Shown here: one piece after another, positions 37,155 through 43,789 of the stretch | Numbering within the stretch: position 1 is the first letter of the stretch | Layout of the letters: each line of letters opens with the position of its first letter | From: Ancylobacter defluvii | GTDB lineage: Bacteria > Pseudomonadota > Alphaproteobacteria > Rhizobiales > Xanthobacteraceae | Reading direction: 5' to 3' | DNA: 43,789 nt | Assembly (NCBI RefSeq): GCF_018390605.1 | Contig: NZ_JAHBGD010000019.1 | Location: 333,645 to 377,433 of the forward strand | Translations under genes and position numbers: made by a program | The notes under the pieces: generated by a model | The model's input: the letters and a program-made list of their open reading frames with translations, nothing else | Database searches by the model: none | Told to the model about the DNA's origin: nothing

Positions 37155-37987
37155 GATTTTCCAGCTCCACGGGCGGCCCGGCCGGGCGCGTGACGCGGCG
37201 GGCCAGGCCAAAACGCGTTGACCCGCCGCCGATAATCGCGGAAGGCGTCGCCCCGCGAACGCAGCATGTGCGCCTCCGTCGGCGGGATGCCAGAGAGGTG
37301 GACCAGCAGCACATAGATCAGCAGGGGAGCGACAAGCGCGGCCGCGCCCCATGGGTAGGTGCCCGTGAGATCGATGGCGATCGCCGGGTAGGCGAGCCAG
37401 CCGAGCCACTCGAAGAAATAGTTCGGGTGCCGTGTCAGGCTCCACAATCCGGTGTCGCAGACACGCCCGCGATGCGCCGGGGCGGCACGGAAGCGCGCTA
37501 ACTGGCGGTCGGCGACCGCCGCGCCCAGCACGGCGACGACGAACAGCGCGAGGCCGATCATGTCTCCCACCCGCCAGCCCGGCAGCGGATTGTGCGCGGC
37601 CGCCATCACCGCGCCCGCCAGCAACAGCGCCGCCAGCGCCTGAACCTGCAAGAACAGGAACAGCCGCCGCGGCGCCGCGGCGCCCCATTCCCGGCGCAAC
37701 TCGGCATAGCGCGGATCGTCATGGCCGGCGCGCGTACGCCGCAGTATGTGCAGGCCGAGCCGCAGCGACCACAGCGCCACCAGTGTCGCGACGAGCATCT
37801 GGCGCGGCAGCCACGAAGCGTTGCCCAGCGGCATGAGCGCGCCGGCCACACCGGCGAAACCGGTGGCGAACGACCAGATCGTGTCCACCCAGCCGTGATT
37901 GCCGCTGCGCTCGGCGGCACGCCACGCGCCTGCCATCGCAAGGGACAGCCCGGCCGCAAGCAGAATGAACGCCAATGGAAGGTTCAT
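37151..37987 (-). CDS. DUF1295 family membrane enzyme (steroid 5-alpha-reductase-like)
   Basis: A 278-residue inner-membrane protein with about seven membrane segments. The C-terminal motif LWSLTRHPNYFFEWLGWLAY matches the steroid-reductase-like family's cofactor-binding end, and SGIPPTEAHMLRSRGDAFRDY follows. An early block GNHGWVDTIWSFATG is typical of DUF1295. Members are thought to be reductases of unsaturated lipids, but the reaction here is unproven. It overlaps the hydrolase gene upstream and the Cfa-like gene downstream by four bases each, so the three are tightly coupled. Confidence 0.9.
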   Translation of the reverse strand: MNLPLAFILLAAGLSLAMAGAWRAAERSGNHGWVDTIWSFATGFAGVAGALMPLGNASWLPRQMLVATLVALWSLRLGLHILRRTRAGHDDPRYAELRREWGAAAPRRLFLFLQVQALAALLLAGAVMAAAHNPLPGWRVGDMIGLALFVVAVLGAAVADRQLARFRAAPAHRGRVCDTGLWSLTRHPNYFFEWLGWLAYPAIAIDLTGTYPWGAAALVAPLLIYVLLVHLSGIPPTEAHMLRSRGDAFRDYRRRVNAFWPGPPRHAPGRAARGAGKS

Positions 37988-38871
37988 GAGCGGGCCTCCC
38001 TGCCGGTCACGTCGTGGATGAAGGCCGACGTGTCGTCGAGCACAGGCGCCAGCAGCCGCAGCGGCCGAGAAAAGGCGCCGAGTATGGTGCGGTGGCCGAT
38101 GCGCTCATAAACCGTGGCGATCACCTCGCCGCCGCGGGCGCGGATGCGCGCGGCGAGGCGCGCGGTGTTGCCGGGATCGACCGTGTCGTCGACCGGCCCG
38201 GTGGCGAGGAAGGCGGGGGCCTCGCCGCCCCGCACGAAATTGATCGGCTGGCTCAGCGCTCGCCCGGGTTCCGGGCCGAAGATCTCCTCCAGCGTGCGAC
38301 TGTGGAGGGGGAGAAAATCGTAGGGTCCGGCGAGGCCGACCAGCCCGGCAATGTCGCGCCCGGCATCGAGCCCGACGCCCTGCAGCCATTGCCGGTCGAA
38401 ATGCAGCGCCGCGGCGATATGCGCGCCTGCCGAATGGCCGGCGAGCACCAGCCGGTGCCCATCGCCGCCGAAGCCGCCGGCATGATCACGCGCCCACCGC
38501 ACCGCCTGGGCCGCGTCCTTCAGAAAATCGGGAAAGCGCACCTCGGGATAGACCCGATAATCGGGAATGACCGCGACGATGCCCCGGCTCGCCAACGCGG
38601 TGCCGACGAAGCGGTAGAGCCCGCGATCGCCCCCCTCCCAGCCGCCGCCGTAAAAGAACACCACGACGGGAAGCCGGTTGCCGCCGGTGGCCGGCACATA
38701 GACATCGACGCCGTGGCGCGCGCCCTCGGCATAGGCAAGACCGGGAATCGTCCGGACGTTCTCCATCCGCGCCAGCGTGTTGAGCGTGGCGAGCGGCGCC
38801 ACCCAGGCGGCGGCAGCCGTGGCGGCACCCCCGGCGAGCACGGCGAGCGCGACAGGCCAGGCCTCGCGCAT
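37984..38871 (-). CDS. alpha/beta hydrolase (BD-FAE/carboxylesterase type)
   Basis: A 295-residue esterase-fold protein. A hydrophobic N terminus (residues 1-30) is a signal peptide or anchor. VFFYGGGWEGGDRGLYR (71-87) is the oxyanion HGGGW-type motif (with Tyr for His), and LAGHSAGAH has the nucleophile Ser147. FLATGPVDDTVDP supplies the acid, GHRTI near residue 260 the His. It is seven bases after chrR and overlaps DUF1295 by four, so it belongs to the operon. In this setting it may hydrolyse oxidised or modified acyl esters; that is inference. Confidence 0.9.
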   Translation of the reverse strand: MREAWPVALAVLAGGAATAAAAWVAPLATLNTLARMENVRTIPGLAYAEGARHGVDVYVPATGGNRLPVVVFFYGGGWEGGDRGLYRFVGTALASRGIVAVIPDYRVYPEVRFPDFLKDAAQAVRWARDHAGGFGGDGHRLVLAGHSAGAHIAAALHFDRQWLQGVGLDAGRDIAGLVGLAGPYDFLPLHSRTLEEIFGPEPGRALSQPINFVRGGEAPAFLATGPVDDTVDPGNTARLAARIRARGGEVIATVYERIGHRTILGAFSRPLRLLAPVLDDTSAFIHDVTGREARS

Positions 38872-38878
38872 CGCCCAC

Positions 38879-39562
38879 CTACAACCGGACGAAAGGCTGG
38901 ATCAGCCGGCCGAGGAAGCCGGTAAGCCTCATCCCGCCTTCCAGTGCGGCGAGGCAGATGCACTCGCCATCCGGATCGACCACCGGCTGGTGCTCGACCT
39001 GCGAATCCATCTCGCTGAGGTCGCCGGGCAGGTAGCGCCCGTATCCATCGATGAAGGAGCCGACCAGCACCTGGGTGAACTCGGTGCCGAAATGGCCGTG
39101 CTCCGGCAGCTTTCGACCGGGACCGACCCGCAGCAAGGTGAGCCGCGCGGAAGGATCGTGCGGCAGCTTCACCGCGCTGGCACGCACCCCGAAGCCGATC
39201 CAGCGCCAGGGACCGATCTCGCAGGCGCGCAGCGGCTCGGGCAGGGGAATGCCGCCGGGCAACATTCCCGGCACGCGCCGACGAGCGAGCGACGGCGGAG
39301 CGGCGGTGAGTGGAGCGATGGCGGGCGCGGTCTCCTCCGCATCGATCACGCGCAGCGCTGCGGCGAAGGCATCCGGTGCCATCGGCACCGGCTCGGTCAC
39401 CTCCAGAAGCGCGCCGCCCACGGCCTCGAACCCAGCCACACGGGCCCGGCAGACCGGGCAGCCGGCCAGATGGGTCGCGACCACCATAGCCGGGCCGGCG
39501 GGCAGCTGGCCCGCGGCGTAGCGCATGAGCGTTTCATCGGTCGCATGATGACGGATAGTCAT
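38879..39562 (-). CDS. chrR: zinc anti-sigma factor ChrR
   Basis: A 227-residue two-domain protein. The zinc anti-sigma domain ligands His6, His31, Cys35 and Cys38 fall at exactly the residue numbers known for Rhodobacter sphaeroides ChrR. The cupin-like domain, separated by a linker (about 75-100), has His155, His157, Glu161 and His191, plus Cys201 and Cys203; each is 14 beyond its Rhodobacter counterpart, as I recall that numbering. ChrR holds RpoE inactive until singlet oxygen or organic peroxides are sensed. Its start overlaps the rpoE stop by four bases. All sensing residues are intact. Confidence 0.95.
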   Translation of the reverse strand: MTIRHHATDETLMRYAAGQLPAGPAMVVATHLAGCPVCRARVAGFEAVGGALLEVTEPVPMAPDAFAAALRVIDAEETAPAIAPLTAAPPSLARRRVPGMLPGGIPLPEPLRACEIGPWRWIGFGVRASAVKLPHDPSARLTLLRVGPGRKLPEHGHFGTEFTQVLVGSFIDGYGRYLPGDLSEMDSQVEHQPVVDPDGECICLAALEGGMRLTGFLGRLIQPFVRL

Positions 39563-40110
39563 GATTCGCCTTCCAGAAGTGCGCGCAGCCGCCCGAGGGC
39601 GAGGCGCACCCGTGATTTCACCGTGCCGAGCGGCAGGCCGAGCTCGCGGGCGATCTCGGAATGCGCCTTGTCACTGAAGAACGACAGCCGCAGCACCAGG
39701 GCCTGCTCGTCGGACAGCGCCTTCAGCGCGGCCCGCACTCTCGCCTCCTGCTCGGTGGCCAGCAGCACCGCCTCGCTGGAAGGAACGACTTCCCGCTCTT
39801 CCGGCGGCGCGTTCTCGGCGGCCGTGGCCACGCGGACCCGCCGCAAATGGTCGACCCGCAGGTTGCGGGCGATGGTGAAAATCCATGTTGCCGCCCCGGC
39901 ACGGGCCGGATCGAAATAGGACGCCTTGCGCCATACGGAAAGCATGGCCTCCTGGGCGATTTCCTCGGCGGTATTGGCCGGCAGGCCGGATTTCCTCAGA
40001 AACGCCGTCACACGCGGCGCGAAATGCTGGTAGAGCCGCGCAAAGGCCTGCCGGTCGCGCTCGGCGGCGATCTTCAGGATCAGCCGCGCCAACTCGCCGC
40101 CATCCGGCAT
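39559..40110 (-). CDS. rpoE: ECF sigma factor RpoE (ECF11/ChrR-linked)
   Basis: A 183-residue sigma-70-type factor. Region 2 spans about residues 10-80 (FARLYQHFAPRVTAFLRKSG, AQEAMLSVWRKASYFDP, ATWIFTIARNLRVDHLRR) and region 4 about 120-180 (LKALSDEQALVLRLSFFSD, ELGLPLGTVKSRVRLALGRL). I use the start at 40110, which has GGAAG eight bases upstream and gives the normal family length. An ATG at 40209 would add 33 residues, but it lies only about six bases from the predicted -10 element. RpoE activates genes for the singlet-oxygen response and its own promoter. Confidence 0.93.
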   Translation of the reverse strand: MPDGGELARLILKIAAERDRQAFARLYQHFAPRVTAFLRKSGLPANTAEEIAQEAMLSVWRKASYFDPARAGAATWIFTIARNLRVDHLRRVRVATAAENAPPEEREVVPSSEAVLLATEQEARVRAALKALSDEQALVLRLSFFSDKAHSEIARELGLPLGTVKSRVRLALGRLRALLEGES

Positions 40111-40214
40111 GGCATTGTCTTCCGTCAGTTGCGTCACCACCCGCCCCCGCCTCGGCAACGGGAGGCCGGCAGACCCATCAGCTCGTGCGTGGTCCAGCAA
40201 GGCATTCATGAACC

Positions 40215-40244
40215 CTTCTACGCGCCGGTTCCCGCGCTGGATCA
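40215..40244 (-). promoter_or_regulatory. predicted RpoE-dependent promoter of rpoE-chrR operon
   Basis: On the minus strand TGATCC (40239-40244), spacer of 18 bases, TAGAAG (40215-40220). The -35 is the exact Rhodobacter sigma-E consensus. Transcription would begin near 40208, about 98 bases before the rpoE start used here. It indicates self-activation of the operon. Confidence 0.75.
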
Positions 40245-40256
40245 ATTCACGGAAGG

Positions 40257-40286
40257 TGATCCGGCGTGACGCCGCCTGCGTACACA
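40257..40286 (+). promoter_or_regulatory. predicted RpoE-dependent promoter of the FAD/DUF1365/cfa operon
   Basis: TGATCC (40257-40262), spacer of 18 bases, TACACA (40281-40286). It is back to back with the rpoE promoter, the two -35 elements 12 bases apart. The -10 is weaker than at the other two sites. Transcription would start near 40293, about 55 bases before the oxidoreductase gene. Confidence 0.65.
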
Positions 40287-40347
40287 ATAGACAACGCCGC
40301 CGCCCGGCTCCACCTGCCTGGCTCCACCTGCGCCGAAAGCCCGCGTC

Positions 40348-41697
40348 ATGAACATTCGTCAGGACTTCACGCCCGGCCTTCCGCTACGCATTGCCGTCAT
40401 CGGCGCCGGCATCTCCGGGCTGTCGGCGGCATGGCTGCTCTCCAAGCGCCATGAGGTGACGCTGTTCGAGGCGGACGGACGGCTCGGCGGCCATGCCAAC
40501 ACCGTGGAGGTGGACGGCGTTCCGGTAGATACCGGGTTCATCGTCTACAACGAGCGAACCTATCCCAATCTCACGGCGCTGTTCGACCATCTCGGCGTGC
40601 CGACCCGTCTCTCCGACATGTCGTTCGCGGTATCGCTCGACGCCGGGCGGCTGGAATATTCCGGCTCGGGGCTGCGCGGCCTGTTTGCGCAACCGGGAAA
40701 TCTGCTCTCGCCCCGCTTCGGCGCGATGCTGCGCGACCTCATGCGCTTCTACCGCCACGCGCCGCGCGACCTGCCCGACATGGGACTGGACTCTCTCGAC
40801 GCCTATCTCGACGCCAATAACTATGGCGCCGCCTTCCGGCACGATCATCTCTACCCGATGGCGGCGGCGATCTGGTCGACCCCGGCCGCCGATGTCGGGC
40901 GCTACCCGGCGGCCGCCTTCGTGCGTTTCTGCGAAAACCACGGGCTGCTCCAGTTCGCCGGACGTCCGGCCTGGCGTACCGTCGTCGGCGGCAGCCGGCG
41001 CTATGTCGCGCGTCTGCGCGAGCAGTTCCGCGGGCGCGTCGCGACCGGCCGGGCGATAGGCGCGGTGCGCCGCGTCCAGGGAGGGGTCGTCGTCGTCGAC
41101 CAGACCGGCGCCCGGAGCCATTTCGACCAGGTGGTGATCGCCGCGCATGCCGATCAGGCGCTGGCCATGCTTGAACAGCCGACCGAAGCCGAGCGCCGGC
41201 TGCTCGGCGCCTTTCGCTACAGCCAGAACGAGGCGGTGCTGCATGGCGACCGGCGCCTCATGCCCCGTCGGCGCGCCGCCTGGTCGGCCTGGAACTACCT
41301 CGCCGATCGCCGCGCCGGGGAGCGGCTGTGCGTCACCTACTGGATGAACCGGCTGCAGGACATCCCCGAAGCGAAGCCGCTCTTCGTCACGCTCAATCCC
41401 GGAGCCGAGCCCGATCCGGCGACGATCGCCTATCGCGTCAGCTATGAGCATCCGCTGTTCGACGCCGAGGCCATGGCGGCACAGGCGCGGCTGTGGTCGC
41501 TTCAGGGCGATGGCGGCCTGTGGTTCTGCGGTGCCTATTTCGGCGCCGGCTTCCACGAGGACGGATTACAGGCCGGGCTCGCCGTCGCCGAAGCCTTGGG
41601 TGGCCAGCGCAGGCCGTGGCATGTGGCGGCAGAATCCGGCCGCATCGCGCTGCCGCGCTACCGCGCCGCGCCGGCCAGCTGGGAGCTGGCGCAATGA
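40348..41697 (+). CDS. FAD-dependent amine-oxidase-like oxidoreductase
   Basis: A 449-residue flavoprotein. AVIGAGISGLSAAWLLSKRH (17-35) then LFEADGRLGGHA is the FAD-binding Rossmann motif, and LWFCGAYFGAGFHEDGLQAG near the C terminus is the second FAD contact. The family (NAD/FAD-binding, amine-oxidase or phytoene-desaturase like) is found in ChrR/RpoE regulons as the first of three genes with DUF1365 and Cfa. A role in acyl-chain desaturation or oxidation is likely; it is a candidate for the UfaD-type desaturation in furan fatty acid synthesis. It overlaps the DUF1365 gene by four bases. Confidence 0.88.
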   Translation: MNIRQDFTPGLPLRIAVIGAGISGLSAAWLLSKRHEVTLFEADGRLGGHANTVEVDGVPVDTGFIVYNERTYPNLTALFDHLGVPTRLSDMSFAVSLDAGRLEYSGSGLRGLFAQPGNLLSPRFGAMLRDLMRFYRHAPRDLPDMGLDSLDAYLDANNYGAAFRHDHLYPMAAAIWSTPAADVGRYPAAAFVRFCENHGLLQFAGRPAWRTVVGGSRRYVARLREQFRGRVATGRAIGAVRRVQGGVVVVDQTGARSHFDQVVIAAHADQALAMLEQPTEAERRLLGAFRYSQNEAVLHGDRRLMPRRRAAWSAWNYLADRRAGERLCVTYWMNRLQDIPEAKPLFVTLNPGAEPDPATIAYRVSYEHPLFDAEAMAAQARLWSLQGDGGLWFCGAYFGAGFHEDGLQAGLAVAEALGGQRRPWHVAAESGRIALPRYRAAPASWELAQ

Positions 41698-42479
41698 GCG
41701 AGGAGGCCTCGGCGCTCTATGCCGGATCGGTGATCCATGTGCGGCTCAAGCCGCGCCGGCATCGCCTGCGCTACCGCATCTTCTCGCTGCTGCTGGACCT
41801 CGACGCGCTGGACGCGCTCGACCGCCGCCTGCGCCTGTTCTCGCACAACCGTTTCAACGTGTTCAGCTTTCACGACGGCGACTATGGCGAGCCGGGCGAG
41901 GGACCGCTGAAGGCGAAGGTGGAATGCCTGCTCGCCTCGGCCGGCCTGGAGCCGGATGGCGGGCCGGTGCGCCTGCTCACCATGCCGCGCCTGCTCGGCT
42001 ATGCCTTCAATCCGCTGAGCATCTATTTCTGCCATCGGCAGGACGGCTCGCTGCTCGCCGTGCTCTACGAGGTGAACAACACCTTCGGCGAACGCCATTG
42101 CTATCTGATCCCCGCCGATGGCGAGGCCGGCGTCCCCCTGCGCCAGCTCGCCGACAAGCATTTCCACGTCTCGCCGTTCATGGACATGAACCTCACCTAT
42201 TGCTTCCGCGTCCAGCCGCCGGGCGCGGCGCTGCGCATCGCCATCCTGGTTCGCGACGGCGAAGGGCCGGTACTGAGCACCATCCACGCCGCCACGCGGC
42301 GGCCGCTCACCGACGGTGCGCTCGCCCGCGCGCTGGTCGGCTACCCGCTGCTGACGCTGAAGGTGATCGCCGGCATTCATTGGGAAGCGCTGCGGATCTG
42401 GGCGAAAGGCATCGGGCCGCGCCCGCGTCCGCCGGCTCCCGAGCTTCCCGTCAGCATTTCACCCTCTACCCGGTCCTGA
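41694..42479 (+). CDS. DUF1365 family protein
   Basis: A 261-residue soluble protein with the DUF1365 blocks: LYAGSVIHVRLKPRRHRLRY at the N terminus, HNRFNVFSFHDGDYG, LLTMPRLLGYAFNPLSIYFC, LYEVNNTFGERHCYLIP, KHFHVSPFMDMNLTYCFRV and LVGYPLLTLKVIAGIHWEAL at the end. The several conserved His and Tyr/Asn residues suggest an enzyme. The reaction is unknown; it always travels with the neighbouring FAD protein and a Cfa-like gene. The start ATG overlaps the previous stop (ATGA), so translation is coupled. A short tail after IGPRPRPPAPE is probably disordered. Confidence 0.92.
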   Translation: MSEEASALYAGSVIHVRLKPRRHRLRYRIFSLLLDLDALDALDRRLRLFSHNRFNVFSFHDGDYGEPGEGPLKAKVECLLASAGLEPDGGPVRLLTMPRLLGYAFNPLSIYFCHRQDGSLLAVLYEVNNTFGERHCYLIPADGEAGVPLRQLADKHFHVSPFMDMNLTYCFRVQPPGAALRIAILVRDGEGPVLSTIHAATRRPLTDGALARALVGYPLLTLKVIAGIHWEALRIWAKGIGPRPRPPAPELPVSISPSTRS

Positions 42480-42491
42480 GGACAGCGCCGC

Positions 42492-43724
42492 ATGCATATT
42501 GATGCCGACAGTACCGACCTGTTGCCCTCCTCCCACGAAGAGATGGCGCCCTGCCGCAGCCTGCGCGAGACGATGCTGGCTCGTCTGCTGCGGCAACTGG
42601 CGGTCGGCAGCCTGACGGTCGTGACCCCGGAAGGACGACGCCTGGTCGCGCGCGGTCCGCTGCCCGGGCCGGAGGCGACGCTGGTGCTGCATCGCTGGCG
42701 CGCCATGCGGCGCCTCGCCACCGGCGGCGACGTCGGCTTCTCCGAGGCCTATATCGCCGGCGACTGGTCGAGCCCGGACCTGCCGGCCTTCATCGATTGT
42801 GCAGCCCGCAACATTCCCCGGCTCGCCGCGCAGCTTGCCGCGCTGCCTCCGCTCCGACTGTGGAACCGGCTGCGCCACCTGCTGCACGCGAATTCGAAAT
42901 CCGGTAGCCGGCGCAACATCTCGTTCCACTACGATCTCGGCAACGAATTCTATCGCGCGTGGCTGGATGCGAGCATGAGCTATTCCTCGGCGATCTACAC
43001 CGATCCCGGCCAAAGCCTGGAAGCGGCGCAGCAGGCCAAGCTCGCCCGCATCATCGAGCTGGTCGATGCCAGACCCGGCCAAAGGGTGCTGGAAATCGGC
43101 TGCGGCTGGGGCTCCCTTGCCGCCGCGCTTGCCCGGCGCGGGATCGATGTCGTCGGCATCACCCTCTCCCGCGAACAGCTCGCCGACGGCCGGGCGCTGA
43201 TAGCGGCCCAACCCATGCTGGCGGCGCATGCCGAGCTACGCCTCCAGGACTATCGCGACGTGAACGGGCGCTATGATCGCATCGTCTCCATCGAGATGCT
43301 CGAGGCGGTCGGCGAGGCCTATTGGCCGATCTATTTCACCAAGCTGCGCCAGTGCCTGAACCCCGGTGGCACCGCGGTGCTGCAGGTCATCACCATCGCC
43401 GAGGACCGCTTCGAGGACTACCGGCGCAACACCGATTTCATCCAGCGCCACATCTTTCCCGGCGGCATGTTGCCGACCAAGACGCATATCGCCGAGCAGG
43501 CGCGGCGGGCCGGGCTGGAGCTGGTGGCAACGGAGGCGTTCGGCCCCAGCTATGCGATCACCCTGGCGGAATGGCGCGCGCGCTTTCTTGCCGCGCGGGA
43601 TGAACTGGAGCGCCAGGGCTTCGGCAGCGACTTTCGGCGGCTCTGGGAATACTATCTGAGCTATTGCGAGGGCGGATTCCGTGCCGGCGCCATCGATGTC
43701 GGGCTGTATACGTTGCGCGGCTGA
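42492..43724 (+). CDS. cyclopropane-fatty-acyl-phospholipid synthase family methyltransferase
   Basis: A 410-residue full-length Cfa-type enzyme. The N-terminal lipid-binding domain (about 30-130) is present, then RNISFHYDLGNEFYRAWLDA (141-160), MSYSSAIY (162-169) and the SAM site LEIGCGWGSL (200-209), followed by VSIEMLEAVGEAYWPIYF and HIFPGGMLPTKTHI. Either it adds a methylene bridge to a cis double bond, or like UfaM it makes a methyl-branched trans product. GAGGA precedes the start. It is the last gene of the plus-strand ECF-controlled operon. Confidence 0.93.
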   Translation: MHIDADSTDLLPSSHEEMAPCRSLRETMLARLLRQLAVGSLTVVTPEGRRLVARGPLPGPEATLVLHRWRAMRRLATGGDVGFSEAYIAGDWSSPDLPAFIDCAARNIPRLAAQLAALPPLRLWNRLRHLLHANSKSGSRRNISFHYDLGNEFYRAWLDASMSYSSAIYTDPGQSLEAAQQAKLARIIELVDARPGQRVLEIGCGWGSLAAALARRGIDVVGITLSREQLADGRALIAAQPMLAAHAELRLQDYRDVNGRYDRIVSIEMLEAVGEAYWPIYFTKLRQCLNPGGTAVLQVITIAEDRFEDYRRNTDFIQRHIFPGGMLPTKTHIAEQARRAGLELVATEAFGPSYAITLAEWRARFLAARDELERQGFGSDFRRLWEYYLSYCEGGFRAGAIDVGLYTLRG

Positions 43725-43789
43725 ACGGCGGTGACGGCTAGAGCGGATCGACATTCAGGATTCCCATCCGAGGTAATCGCTGATTCATA

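Noticed and set aside
43725..43789. Sequence after the last methyltransferase gene
   Set aside because: Only 65 bases remain; no terminator or gene start could be supported.

Overview
This window is GC-rich alphaproteobacterial chromosome. Gene content and protein style suggest a Hyphomicrobiales member near Xanthobacteraceae (Ancylobacter, Starkeya or Xanthobacter type); that placement is an inference from recognised families, not a database result. Coding density is high. I see no insertion sequence, phage gene, integrase or CRISPR array.

Left part (1-23.7 kb), mostly housekeeping. A Na/Pi cotransporter fragment and a secreted DUF2380-type protein are followed by tRNA-Ala(CGC) with its own promoter, YggT and DUF167 proteins, a GNAT acetyltransferase, typA (with a terminator-like hairpin in its leader), a protein made of three copies of an [16 protein letters not shown] unit, an M50 site-2-type protease with CBS domains, a general-stress flavin-binding protein, argG, a VOC protein, rlmN, a secreted GyrI-like protein, the dapF-mtaB-ftsY-yciB run, an aldo/keto reductase, the tesA / ybbA-ybbP divergon and a Bax-inhibitor-1 protein closed by a clear terminator.

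Middle part (23.7-33.9 kb), accessory metabolism and metal export. Seven minus-strand genes form a catabolic operon: a tripartite tricarboxylate-type transporter (tctC, tctB, tctA), an SAF-domain dehydrogenase, an Asp/Glu-racemase-superfamily protein, and the 3-oxo-tetronate kinase and 4-phosphate decarboxylase pair (otnK, otnC). A divergent LysR regulator shares an ATTGGT-N11-ACCAAT box with it. The usual OtnI isomerase and LtnD/DenD dehydrogenase are absent, so this looks like a variant acid-sugar pathway. An rcnR-rcnA nickel/cobalt efflux operon with two G/C-tract operators follows.

Right part (34-43.8 kb), the most interesting region. An ECF11-type sigma factor (RpoE) and its zinc anti-sigma factor ChrR head a minus-strand operon that continues into an alpha/beta hydrolase, a DUF1295 membrane enzyme and a Cfa-like methyltransferase. 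A divergent plus-strand operon holds an FAD-dependent oxidoreductase, a DUF1365 protein and a second Cfa-like methyltransferase. Two back-to-back promoters of form TGATCC-N18-TANNNN lie between them, and a third (TGATCT-N18-TAAGAG) precedes a DUF2177 membrane protein. This looks like a self-contained singlet-oxygen-response regulon that remodels unsaturated membrane acyl chains, possibly to methylated or furan fatty acids as known from Rhodobacter and Rhodopseudomonas.
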